Source of the DNA: Syntrophothermus lipocalidus DSM 12680
GTDB lineage: Bacteria > Bacillota > Syntrophomonadia > Syntrophomonadales > Syntrophothermaceae
DNA length: 64,000 nucleotides
Reading direction: 5' to 3'
Assembly (NCBI RefSeq): GCF_000092405.1
Contig: NC_014220.1
Span: 1,612,001-1,676,000 of the forward strand
A program made the translations under genes and the position numbers. This document shows, piece after piece, positions 26,627 to 34,274 of the stretch. The notes under the pieces are model-generated. The model was given only the letters and a program-made list of their open reading frames with translations. It was not told the origin of the DNA and did not search any database. Position 1 is the first letter of the stretch, and each line of letters starts with the position of its first letter.

Positions 26627-27958
26627 TCAGGCCACGTCGTAGCCATACGCTTCTTCACCGTGTTGGGTTACGTCTAGGCCGACCTCCTCTTCTTCCTTCG
26701 GCACCCGTAAAGGCGTTACCAGGTTCACTGCCTTCAATATGATAGCTGTTACTACAAAAGCATAAACTATACTTGCAAGAACCGCTGCGATTTGAATCAG
26801 CACCAAACGCGGATTACCGTACAAAAGGCCGTTCGCACCAGCAGGGTTCACGGTTGTACTAGCGAAAACCCCTGTAAGAATAGCACCCAACGTGCCGCCA
26901 ACCCCGTGAACACCGAACGCGTCGAGGGCATCATCGTATCCCAAAGCGGCTTTGGCCTTGCTAACAGCAAAATAGCAGGCAGGTCCAGCCACCAGACCAA
27001 TTAATACCGCAGCAGCAGGCCCCACAAACCCTGCGGCGGGCGTAATCGCTACCAAACCGGCCACTATCCCAGAAGCCACCCCCAGGACCGTAGGCTTTCC
27101 GTGGTGGACCCATTCGGCTGCAGCCCAGGAAAGAGCTGCTGTAGCCGCGCAGGTATTCGTCACCACGAACGCGCTCGCAGCTAGGCCGTTAGCCGCAAGG
27201 GCACTGCCGGCGTTAAATCCGAACCATCCAAACCATAGAAGGCCGGCCCCTATAACCGTAAAAGGCAAATTGTGCGGGATCATAGTCTCCTTTCCTAAAT
27301 TCGCTCTCTTACCCAGCACCAGAGCACCAGCTAATCCGGCCAATCCGGAGCTTATGTGTACAACTGTTCCTCCAGCAAAATCGAGGGCTCCAAGGTTCCT
27401 CAACCACCCGCCAACACCCCAGACCCAGTGGGCAAGGGGATCGTAAACTAAGGTAGTCCAGAGCAAGACAAACAACACGAAAGCCGAAAACCTCATGCGC
27501 TCGGCAATTGCCCCGGTAATCAAAGCTGCAGTGATGATAGCGAACATCATCTGGAAGGCGGAAAACGCGTAATGTGGTATGCTAGCGGCATAATCGGCAT
27601 TAGGTCCGGTGCCGACCCCTCTTAAGCCAACCCAATCCAACCCGCCAACGACGTGCCCGATATCAGGACCGAAACACAGGGAATACCCAACCAACACCCA
27701 CTGTACGGATACCAGACCCATGATGACAAAACACTGCATTAAGATACTCAGGACGTTTTTGCGCCGGACCATGCCCCCATAAAAGAGGGCCAATCCAGGG
27801 GTCATCAAGAAGACCAGAGAAGCGCAAATCAAAATGAACGACGTATCGCCAGAATCAAGAGATGAAGGCCCTGCAGCCCAAGCCGGCGGTGATACTGCTG
27901 CTATCAGGAGTCCCATGTTTACCAACGCCATCGACAAACCTCGCCTTATGCCCGTCAT
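26627..27958 (-). CDS. amtB: Ammonium transporter AmtB
   Basis: Trimeric channel for NH4+/NH3 in the cytoplasmic membrane, controlled by PII. The 443 residues begin with a signal-like segment ending AWA-A, then about 11 membrane spans. Conserved stretches are FYGGMVRRKNVLS, DFAGGTVVHISSG (twin-His channel, first His), WFGWFGFNAGSAL and FGVHGVGGTLGAI (second His). ATG at 27958 has GAGGAGGG upstream. It follows glnB by 122 bases, the usual PII-Amt pairing. Confidence 0.95.
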   Translation of the reverse strand: MTGIRRGLSMALVNMGLLIAAVSPPAWAAGPSSLDSGDTSFILICASLVFLMTPGLALFYGGMVRRKNVLSILMQCFVIMGLVSVQWVLVGYSLCFGPDIGHVVGGLDWVGLRGVGTGPNADYAASIPHYAFSAFQMMFAIITAALITGAIAERMRFSAFVLFVLLWTTLVYDPLAHWVWGVGGWLRNLGALDFAGGTVVHISSGLAGLAGALVLGKRANLGKETMIPHNLPFTVIGAGLLWFGWFGFNAGSALAANGLAASAFVVTNTCAATAALSWAAAEWVHHGKPTVLGVASGIVAGLVAITPAAGFVGPAAAVLIGLVAGPACYFAVSKAKAALGYDDALDAFGVHGVGGTLGAILTGVFASTTVNPAGANGLLYGNPRLVLIQIAAVLASIVYAFVVTAIILKAVNLVTPLRVPKEEEEVGLDVTQHGEEAYGYDVA

Positions 27959-28080
27959 ATCAATCCCTCCTCGTTTAGAGTAAAAAAAGCGCTAGTTATC
28001 TTCGACCGGTTGAGGTCCCCGGTCTCACCAGCGCCTTCGCTCGCTCTATTTTCGTTCTTTTACTACCGGCAACCCTCAGC

Positions 28081-28419
28081 CTATAAGGCCGACTCTCCTC
28101 GCTCTCCTGTTCGTATGCGGACGATCTCTTCCACAGGGTATACGAATATCTTCCCGTCACCTATATTGCCGGTGGCACAAACGTTCACTATGGTTTCTAT
28201 GATTCTTTCCACCCAGTGATCCCGACACACCAGTTCAACCTTAACCTTGGGGAAGAGATCCACTGACAGCTCTCGTCCACGGTAATACTGCTTTTCTCCT
28301 CGCTGCAGCCCGCGGCCGGAAACCTCGTAGATAGTCATACCTCTGACTTCTAGTTTTGCCAGCGCTTCCTTGAGCTCCTCCAACTTACTCGGCCTGATGA
28401 TAGCTTCAATTTTCTTCAT
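28081..28419 (-). CDS. glnB: PII nitrogen-signalling protein
   Basis: Trimeric sensor of 2-oxoglutarate and ATP/ADP that gates AmtB. ATG at 28419 (112 residues) has GGAGGGCAGGG upstream; the longer open frame is leader RNA. Present: [20 protein letters not shown], the T-loop [14 protein letters not shown] (35-48) and the C-terminal [20 protein letters not shown]. By alignment with E. coli GlnB, Tyr46 is kept, but Tyr51, the uridylylation site, is Leu. This PII is therefore probably not uridylylated. GlnK-like by linkage to amtB. Confidence 0.93.
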   Translation of the reverse strand: MKKIEAIIRPSKLEELKEALAKLEVRGMTIYEVSGRGLQRGEKQYYRGRELSVDLFPKVKVELVCRDHWVERIIETIVNVCATGNIGDGKIFVYPVEEIVRIRTGERGESAL

Positions 28420-28486
28420 CCCTGCCCTCCTCCTTAATTTCCAGCACCTCAAACCCTGATGGTGCCTCGTATTCAAAGCGGAAGCA

Positions 28487-28567
28487 GAAAAAGGCGCTTG
28501 TTTGTGATACTCAACGATCACCCAAGCGCCTTTGCCTGTCTCGCTTATGCAATTACCACGTTTAGTA
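28487..28567 (-). promoter_or_regulatory. Attenuator leader of glnB-amtB
   Basis: Hairpin CAGGC-AAAGGC-GCTTG (28538-28523 on the minus strand) has five pairs and a six-base loop with A1 and G4. It competes with the terminator AGGCGCTTG/CAAGCGCCT (28531-28523 with 28500-28492) followed by TTTTTC. The terminator's upper part is capped by GTGAT/ATCAC. Upstream is a small hairpin TACT-AAACGT-GGTA (28567-28554). GACAGGCAAAGG is shared with the asnB leader. Confidence 0.65.
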
Positions 28568-28607
28568 TAGCTGTTGAGTCGAAAGTAGGCAAGGGGGTCG
28601 ACTCGGT

Positions 28608-28620
28608 TATACTGTATACT
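28608..28620. promoter_or_regulatory. Shared promoter element upstream of glnB
   Basis: TATACTGTATACT is identical to the element at 22574-22586 in front of the ANTAR-glnA unit. In both places it lies upstream of an attenuated nitrogen leader read on the minus strand. Regulator unknown. Confidence 0.5.
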
Positions 28621-28634
28621 GCTAAACTCCGTTT

Positions 28635-30482
28635 TTAAATTATTCGAACTCGAGCTCTCTTCAACCACCAGTGTACTTGAAGTAAAAAGGCAAAATACTG
28701 GGTATCACCCATCAATTGACCAAACCAGGGCAGCTTAAAGACCTCGTCTCCGCGGAGTGCAGCTTCTCTAACTTTACCAACGTTGAGCAAGGGCAAGAGT
28801 GGTGAGTCCGTTGAATCCAGTACTCGAAGTAGATTTTTGCGAACAAGGGCCGCATATTTGGGGTGATGGGTCTTGGGATACGGGTTTTTTGGTCGAGCTA
28901 AAACCTCATCCGGCAGGACTCCTTCCAGGGCCTTCCGTAAAATACCTTTGGGCATCCCCCCATAAGTCTTAGTGCCCCAAGGTATATTCCAGACGTACTC
29001 GACCAGCCTGTGATCACTAAAAGGAACCCGGATCTCGAGCCCCCATGCCATGCTCATCCGGTCTTTCCGGTCTAACAGAGTGGGCATGAACCGAGTTATA
29101 CTTAGATAGGTCATTTCCCGCATCTTGGCTTCCCAAGTCGATTCTTGTCGAAGCCTGGGTACTTCGGCAAGAGCGTCGTGTAAACGATCGGCTACATATT
29201 CTCTGGGTCGAATATGGTTTACCACCTCAGGGGACAACATATCCATCCTTTCGTCCAACATTCTCATCCAGGGAAATACCGAGGTATTCTGAATCCCCTT
29301 GCCATAAAACCAGGGATAACCGCCAAACACCTCATCGGCGCATTCTCCCGATAACGCCACCGTAGCCTCTTTCCTCACTTCCCTGCAAAAGAGGTACAGG
29401 GACGAGTCAATATCAGCCATGCCTGGAAGGTCATTAGCCCATTGCGCGGAATCCAAGGTTTCATGCAGCTCATTCACATCAATGGTAACCGAGTGGTGAA
29501 CTGTTCCTAGACTCTCCGATACTTTTTGCACCCAATGATTGTCAGTGTCTGGTTGAAACAGGTCCGGTGTAAAGTATTGTTCGCTGCCCTCATAAGCAAC
29601 CGAAAACGTGTGGAGTCTTCCCCGACCTTCTCGTTCGAAGACACGAACCGCGAAAGCAGTCAGAGCACTTGAATCCAACCCTCCTGACAGCAGAGTGCAT
29701 ACAGGGACATCGGCCACTAGTTGTCTTGATACAGTGTCCTGCAGTAAGTCCAAAATGCGTGCTGCCGTAATTTCGGCATCGTCTTCGTGCGGGCGGTTTT
29801 CCAGCCTCCAGTACCTGTGAATGTGTACGCCTTTTCGGTTAAACACCATGTAGTGACCGGGCTTCAACTCCTTTACCCCTTGATAAACTCCGTGCCCTGG
29901 GGTTCTGGCTGGTCCCATTACCAAAACCTCAGCCAGTCCCTCTGCATCTAGGCGGGGTTCAATTTCAGGGTGAGCAAGCAGGGCCTTGAGCTCCGAGCCG
30001 AAAATCAGCCCGTCCGTGTACTCATAATAAAACAATGGTTTTACGCCCAGTCGGTCCCGGGCTAAAAACAAACTCTGTTCAGTTTCATCCCATACAGCGA
30101 AAGCGAAAATACCGTTGAGCCGTTCGACCGACAACGGTCCCCATTCGATATAGGCCATAAGCAAAACTTCCGTGTCGGAGTTTCTAGTCTGAAAGATATA
30201 CCCGCGAGCTTCTAAATCCGATCGCAACTCCTCTCCGTTGTAGAGCTCGCCGTTATAGACTATGGTACACTCCCTCTTACCTTTTTTTCGAGTCATGGGC
30301 TGAGACCCCCCTTCGGGATCAACCACCACGAGGCGGCGGTGCCCCAGAGCAACATTAGGTAACAACCAAAAACCTCGTGCGTCTGGTCCCCGATGAGAAA
30401 GGGTATCTGTCATGACCTCGATTACCTTGCGGTACTGTGATACATCTCGCTTCCAATCAATCCAGCCAGCGATTCCGCACAT
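28635..30482 (-). CDS. asnB: Asparagine synthetase (glutamine-hydrolysing)
   Basis: Makes asparagine from aspartate, ATP and glutamine. The N-terminal Ntn amidotransferase starts MCGIAGWID, so Cys2 becomes the nucleophile after Met removal. This fixes ATG at 30482, which also has AGGAG eight bases upstream; an ATG six bases earlier is too close. The synthetase domain carries the P-loop [13 protein letters not shown]. The 615 residues fit the bacillus/clostridium AsnB class. The gene ends 15 bases before the shared glnB promoter element. Confidence 0.94.
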   Translation of the reverse strand: MCGIAGWIDWKRDVSQYRKVIEVMTDTLSHRGPDARGFWLLPNVALGHRRLVVVDPEGGSQPMTRKKGKRECTIVYNGELYNGEELRSDLEARGYIFQTRNSDTEVLLMAYIEWGPLSVERLNGIFAFAVWDETEQSLFLARDRLGVKPLFYYEYTDGLIFGSELKALLAHPEIEPRLDAEGLAEVLVMGPARTPGHGVYQGVKELKPGHYMVFNRKGVHIHRYWRLENRPHEDDAEITAARILDLLQDTVSRQLVADVPVCTLLSGGLDSSALTAFAVRVFEREGRGRLHTFSVAYEGSEQYFTPDLFQPDTDNHWVQKVSESLGTVHHSVTIDVNELHETLDSAQWANDLPGMADIDSSLYLFCREVRKEATVALSGECADEVFGGYPWFYGKGIQNTSVFPWMRMLDERMDMLSPEVVNHIRPREYVADRLHDALAEVPRLRQESTWEAKMREMTYLSITRFMPTLLDRKDRMSMAWGLEIRVPFSDHRLVEYVWNIPWGTKTYGGMPKGILRKALEGVLPDEVLARPKNPYPKTHHPKYAALVRKNLLRVLDSTDSPLLPLLNVGKVREAALRGDEVFKLPWFGQLMGDTQYFAFLLQVHWWLKRARVRII

Positions 30483-30514
30483 ATTCATCACTCCTGTCTG
30501 AGGTCGTCTTGTGC

Positions 30515-30577
30515 AAAAAAAAGGCGCACGCAAGAGACAACTCTCCTGCGGCACCTTTGCCTGTCATATGTTTATGA
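30515..30577 (-). promoter_or_regulatory. Attenuator leader of asnB
   Basis: A very strong terminator: AGGTGC-CGCAGGAGA pairs with TCTCTTGCG-T-GCGCCT (one bulge, loop GTTG), then eight T (30522-30515). Its 5' arm begins inside the six-base loop of an alternative hairpin GGC-AAAGGT-GCC (30561-30550). A small hairpin TCAT-AAACAT-ATGA (30577-30564) lies just upstream. No T-box core (such as AGGGTGGNACCGCG) is present. Confidence 0.65.
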
Positions 30578-30777
30578 AAACGTATGAAGAATGTTGCTGG
30601 AACTCTATGGGAAGTATTAGCCCACCTTAAACGTTCGAAAATGTTTTCGCCCTACCACAATTGCAACCTCAACACTGCACTCCTCGCGGATGATATGGCC
30701 ATCAGCCTGACTTTGTGCTATTATCGGATGGGAAGTTGTGGAGCTCGACCCCGAACCCTTTTATCCAGGAGGTGATA

Positions 30778-32028
30778 ATGATGGAAACTACTCCCAGGGG
30801 AATGAGATTGCACATAGCTATATTTGGCCGTCGCAATGTCGGTAAGTCCAGCCTTATCAATGCACTAACGAATCAGGATATTGCCCTGGTCTCTCCTATG
30901 GCCGGCACCACCACAGACCCGGTATACAAGGCCATGGAGATACTACCCATAGGCCCGGTAGAGATAATCGACACCGCTGGAATCGACGACGAGGGATTCT
31001 TAGGCCAGTTACGTATAAAGAAAACCATGGAGGTCCTGAACAAGACTGACCTGGCTGTACTGGTCATCGACCCGGTCCTAGGAGTAGGAGAATTCGAAAC
31101 CCGCTTAAAAGAGACCATTGAAAAGAAAAACATTCCCATAGTATTCGCAGCGTCCAAAGCCGACACTCCAGAGTTTTCTCTCGAAACCGTCAAAACCTGG
31201 GAAGAAGTGCTGGGGAAACCCATCATCCCCGTGAGTTCTCTAACTAGATCCGGGTTGGAAGAGCTAAAGCAGCAGATGATCAAAGCAGCCCCCCGTCAGT
31301 TCGAGGAGCCTAACATAATCAGTGACCTCTTGCAGCCTGGAGAGCTGGCGATATTAGTTGTGCCCATCGACACGGCCGCACCCAAGGGTAGGCTTATCCT
31401 TCCTCAAGTGCAGACTTTAAGGGATCTTCTGGACCATGACATGATGGGACTGGTGGTGAAGGAACGCGAACTCCGGTTAGCTTTTAAATATCTGGCGATT
31501 AAGCCCAAGATCGTGGTTACGGACTCCCAAGCGTTCCTGAAGGTAGCAGGTGACACTCCCGAAGACGTACTCATGACCTCCTTTTCGATCTTAATGGCTA
31601 GGTATAAAGGAGACCTGGTGGAACTTGTCAAAGGTGCAGCCAAAATCAAGGAACTGAAACCGGGGGATCGGGTTCTGATCGCCGAAGCCTGCACCCATCA
31701 CCGCCAGCCCGACGATATCGGCAAGACCCAGATTCCCAGGTGGCTCCGCCAGTACGTCGGGGGCGAACTTTACTTCGAGTGGTCTTCGGGTACCGGCTAC
31801 CCGGAAAACCTGGCCGAATTCGACCTGATAGTGCACTGCGGCGCCTGCATGATCAATCGCCGCGAGATGCTACACCGTATCGAGCAGGCAAAAAAAGCCG
31901 GGGTTCCGATAGTTAACTACGGGGTTCTTCTGGCTTTTGTTCACGGCATACTGGAAAGAGCCCTGAAGCCGTTTCCTCTGGCCTTGATGGCTTGGGAAGA
32001 AACTAAACAGAAACCTCAAACCGCCTGA
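30778..32028 (+). CDS. hydF: [FeFe]-hydrogenase H-cluster maturation GTPase HydF
   Basis: Scaffold that assembles the 2Fe subcluster and delivers it to HydA. The N-terminal GTPase has G1 GRRNVGKSSL, G3 DTAG and SKAD. The C-terminal part has the iron-sulfur ligands CTHH and HCGAC, as in HydF. AGGAGGTGAT precedes two tandem ATGs (30778, 30781), giving 416-417 residues. HydE, HydG and hydrogenase genes are not in the window. aspA is convergent 43 bases downstream. Confidence 0.93.
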   Translation: MMETTPRGMRLHIAIFGRRNVGKSSLINALTNQDIALVSPMAGTTTDPVYKAMEILPIGPVEIIDTAGIDDEGFLGQLRIKKTMEVLNKTDLAVLVIDPVLGVGEFETRLKETIEKKNIPIVFAASKADTPEFSLETVKTWEEVLGKPIIPVSSLTRSGLEELKQQMIKAAPRQFEEPNIISDLLQPGELAILVVPIDTAAPKGRLILPQVQTLRDLLDHDMMGLVVKERELRLAFKYLAIKPKIVVTDSQAFLKVAGDTPEDVLMTSFSILMARYKGDLVELVKGAAKIKELKPGDRVLIAEACTHHRQPDDIGKTQIPRWLRQYVGGELYFEWSSGTGYPENLAEFDLIVHCGACMINRREMLHRIEQAKKAGVPIVNYGVLLAFVHGILERALKPFPLALMAWEETKQKPQTA

Positions 32029-32071
32029 CAGCCGATATAAAAGGTTTAAGGCTGGTTTTAGAACTCGTGAG

Positions 32072-33451
32072 TCAGCCTGGCCTGGTCAAACGTTCGACTT
32101 CAAGTAGTTTGTCGAGCGTTTCTTCGGTCATAAGACCTTTTTCCAAAACCAGATGGCGAAAACTGATACCGCGCCTTATAGACTCCAAGGCTAGCTCGCT
32201 GCAGGTATCGTACCCGAGATAAGGTGTAAGCACCGTGGCATAAACGGTGCTTTTTTCGACGAGTTCCCGGCACCGTTCTTCATTGGCCTCTACTCCTTTT
32301 ATGCAGTAATTAATGAATATGTCGACTGCTTTTCTTAACAACTTCATCGATTCCAGCAAGCAGTGGGCGATAGTCGGAGAAAAAGCGTTTAACTCAAGCT
32401 GCCCACCTTCTGCGGCCAAAGTAATGGCCAGATCGTTTGCTATTACCTTTATGCTGACCTGATTTATCAACTCCGGTATAACCGGGTTTACCTTCCCTGG
32501 CATGATGGTGGATCCGGCCTGTAGCTCAGGTAGCCTGATCTCTCCTATTCCCCCTCGTGGTCCGGAAGCCAACAAGCGTAGATCGTTGCTGATCTTGGCC
32601 AGGTTAACCGCTGCCGCCTTCAAGAGTCCCGAAACCTCTACAAAAACATCCATGTTCTGAATGCCGTCAACCAGGTTTTCGTTCCTGGCCAAGCCGAAAG
32701 GAAACTCCATCCGCAGTTTTTCATTCACCAGGTAAATGTACTTTAAAGGAGCGTTAATGCCGGTGCCGACCGCAGTCCCCCCCAAGCTGACCTGTCGCAG
32801 TCGCTCCCCTACCTTGTAAAGGCGCCAGCGGTCTCTAGCGATAGCTTGGGCATATGCCCCGAACTCCTGCCCCAAGGTTATGGGCACCGCATCCTGCAGC
32901 TGGGTACGCCCGAGTTTGATGATATGGGCGAATTCTCTTTCTTTTTCTTGTAATGCTTCTTGAAGCTCAGCGAAACGCCAAGACAGTTCCTCTAACAATT
33001 GGAGAGCAGCTAGGCGCATAGCAGTCGAGTAAACGTCGTTGGTAGATTGATGAAGGTTTACGTGGTCGTTGGGATGAATCCGGTCATAGCTTCCTTTCGG
33101 CAGTCCCAGTATTTCCAAGGCCCGGTTGGCGATGACTTCGTTAACGTTGGCGTTGGTTGACGTCCCGGCCCCACCCTGAATGGCACTGATTGGAAACTGG
33201 TCATCCCACCTCCCCGACATAACTTCTTCCGCTGCCTGGACGATAGCGTGGCCGATCACCGGGTCAAGATCCCCTATCTCCGTATTGGTCTGGGCCGCCA
33301 CCTTTTTTATCAAAGCGATAGCCCGGATAAGTTCCGGATGTACTCTGGCATCACTGACCGCAAAATAGAGTGCTGCTCGCGCGGTCTGGAGCCCGTAGTA
33401 CACATCGTCTTCGATAAACAACTCCCCCAGAACGTCGCTTTCCTTCCTCAT
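32072..33451 (-). CDS. aspA: Aspartate ammonia-lyase
   Basis: Interconverts aspartate with fumarate and ammonia. It belongs to the fumarase/aspartase superfamily. Motifs: GGAGTSTNANVNEV, HPNDHVNLHQSTNDVYSTAMRLA, and the catalytic-loop signature GSTIMPGKVNP. ATG at 33451 (459 residues) has GGAGGCGAT upstream. Class II fumarase is excluded mainly by closer resemblance of these stretches to AspA; that is a judgement by eye. It could supply or drain ammonia and aspartate for the neighbouring asparagine and pyrimidine steps. Confidence 0.88.
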   Translation of the reverse strand: MRKESDVLGELFIEDDVYYGLQTARAALYFAVSDARVHPELIRAIALIKKVAAQTNTEIGDLDPVIGHAIVQAAEEVMSGRWDDQFPISAIQGGAGTSTNANVNEVIANRALEILGLPKGSYDRIHPNDHVNLHQSTNDVYSTAMRLAALQLLEELSWRFAELQEALQEKEREFAHIIKLGRTQLQDAVPITLGQEFGAYAQAIARDRWRLYKVGERLRQVSLGGTAVGTGINAPLKYIYLVNEKLRMEFPFGLARNENLVDGIQNMDVFVEVSGLLKAAAVNLAKISNDLRLLASGPRGGIGEIRLPELQAGSTIMPGKVNPVIPELINQVSIKVIANDLAITLAAEGGQLELNAFSPTIAHCLLESMKLLRKAVDIFINYCIKGVEANEERCRELVEKSTVYATVLTPYLGYDTCSELALESIRRGISFRHLVLEKGLMTEETLDKLLEVERLTRPG

Positions 33452-33640
33452 CTTATCGCCTCCATGTATGGCCATGTCTCGCATCGCCAATGTACCAGTA
33501 TTAGCCGCCGCCTTTCAGTTCCATTTTACTTCTTTTTGGACACCTAGCGGAACTTCCAAAAAGAAAGAACGAAACGTTCCCTCGTCCGCTGTAAATGCTG
33601 CCAATATCATAGAACGATAACAGTAAAAGAAAACGGGTGC

Positions 33641-33669
33641 TTGACACGAAGTGGGCCTTGTCTTAGAAT
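33641..33669 (+). promoter_or_regulatory. Sigma-A promoter of the pyr leader
   Basis: TTGACA (33641-33646), a 17-base spacer, TAGAAT (33664-33669). It lies about 20 bases upstream of the first PyrR-type loop. Confidence 0.85.
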
Positions 33670-33688
33670 GACGACAGAAACCTTTAAG

Positions 33689-33768
33689 TTAGCCCCGTGA
33701 GGCTGGCAAGGGAAACGCTGAGAGATTGGAGCCTACCTTCCTTCTTTACGGGAGGTAGGCTTTATTTA
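33689..33768 (+). promoter_or_regulatory. PyrR-type attenuator 1
   Basis: The anti-antiterminator has the PyrR-binding loop form AGCCCCGTGAGGCTGGCAAG (from 33691), close to the known UCCAGAGAGGCU core. A 12-bp terminator follows (33730-33741 with 33750-33761, one G-T pair) ending in TTTATTT. UMP-bound PyrR should favour termination. Confidence 0.85.
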
Positions 33769-33786
33769 TGCCTTGGGGTAGCTGAT

Positions 33787-33927
33787 ATGGCCCTGGTTGG
33801 GATACGAAGACGAGGAGGGTCCTTGGCGAAAAGGATTGCTCAGAAGATCAAAGAGACCGAAAGGGTAAGGATGAAAGAGACTGACGGCAGAGACGAGGTG
33901 GTAATTGAAAAAATCGTTGAGACGTGA
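33787..33927 (+). pseudogene. pyrR: pyrR remnant with internal deletion
   Basis: An open frame of 46 codons joins two separate parts of PyrR. ALVGIRRRGGSLAKRIAQKI matches the N-terminal region around residues 30-50 of PyrR proteins. ERVRMKETDGRDEVVIEK matches the extreme C-terminus. The first about 30 residues and the middle, including the PRPP-binding loop, are missing. The reading frame is kept across the junction. It lies between two PyrR-type attenuators, the normal pyrR location. A residual function is unlikely. The alignment is from memory of the family. Confidence 0.75.
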
Positions 33928-33943
33928 AGCATCCCTTTAAAGT

Positions 33944-34034
33944 AGTCCTGAGAGGCTAGCAAGGGAGGCCGGTTAGTACCAGGTTGATGGAGGTGGATTT
34001 CAAGCCTTCCCTGCTAGCGGGGAAGGCATTTTTA
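33944..34034 (+). promoter_or_regulatory. PyrR-type attenuator 2, upstream of carB
   Basis: Contains AGTCCTGAGAGGCTAGCAAG (from 33944), a near-perfect PyrR-binding loop. A terminator follows with stem GCCTTCCC/GGGAAGGC (34004-34011, 34020-34027) and ATTTTTATTT. The 240 bases between it and carB hold nothing recognisable. Confidence 0.88.
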
Positions 34035-34274
34035 TTTGATACACCGCATGAGGAAGTAGGGGAAAATCGTGTTTAAGCGGCGCAAGAACCGGTAAAAAAC
34101 AGGTCACAAACGAGGTCGCGGTCAGAATGGCTTTATTGTATCTGATGACGGGAGGAGGATATTGCCTCGGGTACCAGAGCAGCAGCGGCAGGAGGGTTCA
34201 CCACTGTAAGCTGCATGCCTAATACGAACTCTTTGGAAGCAACAACAGTAAACGCGTAGGGAGGAATCATTCGT

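Noticed and set aside
28487-28567. Cyclic di-GMP or glutamine riboswitch in the glnB leader
   Set aside because: The GGCAAAGG segment resembles parts of the cyclic di-GMP class, but the second conserved stretch and three-way junction are missing. The cyanobacterial glutamine motif is not matched either.
30515-30577. T-box riboswitch for asnB
   Set aside because: The T-box core and the specifier-loop layout are absent; the structure is a simple hairpin-versus-terminator switch.
34041-34274. Possible remnant of pyrB, pyrC or carA between attenuator 2 and carB
   Set aside because: Short frames there show no convincing match to any pyrimidine enzyme.
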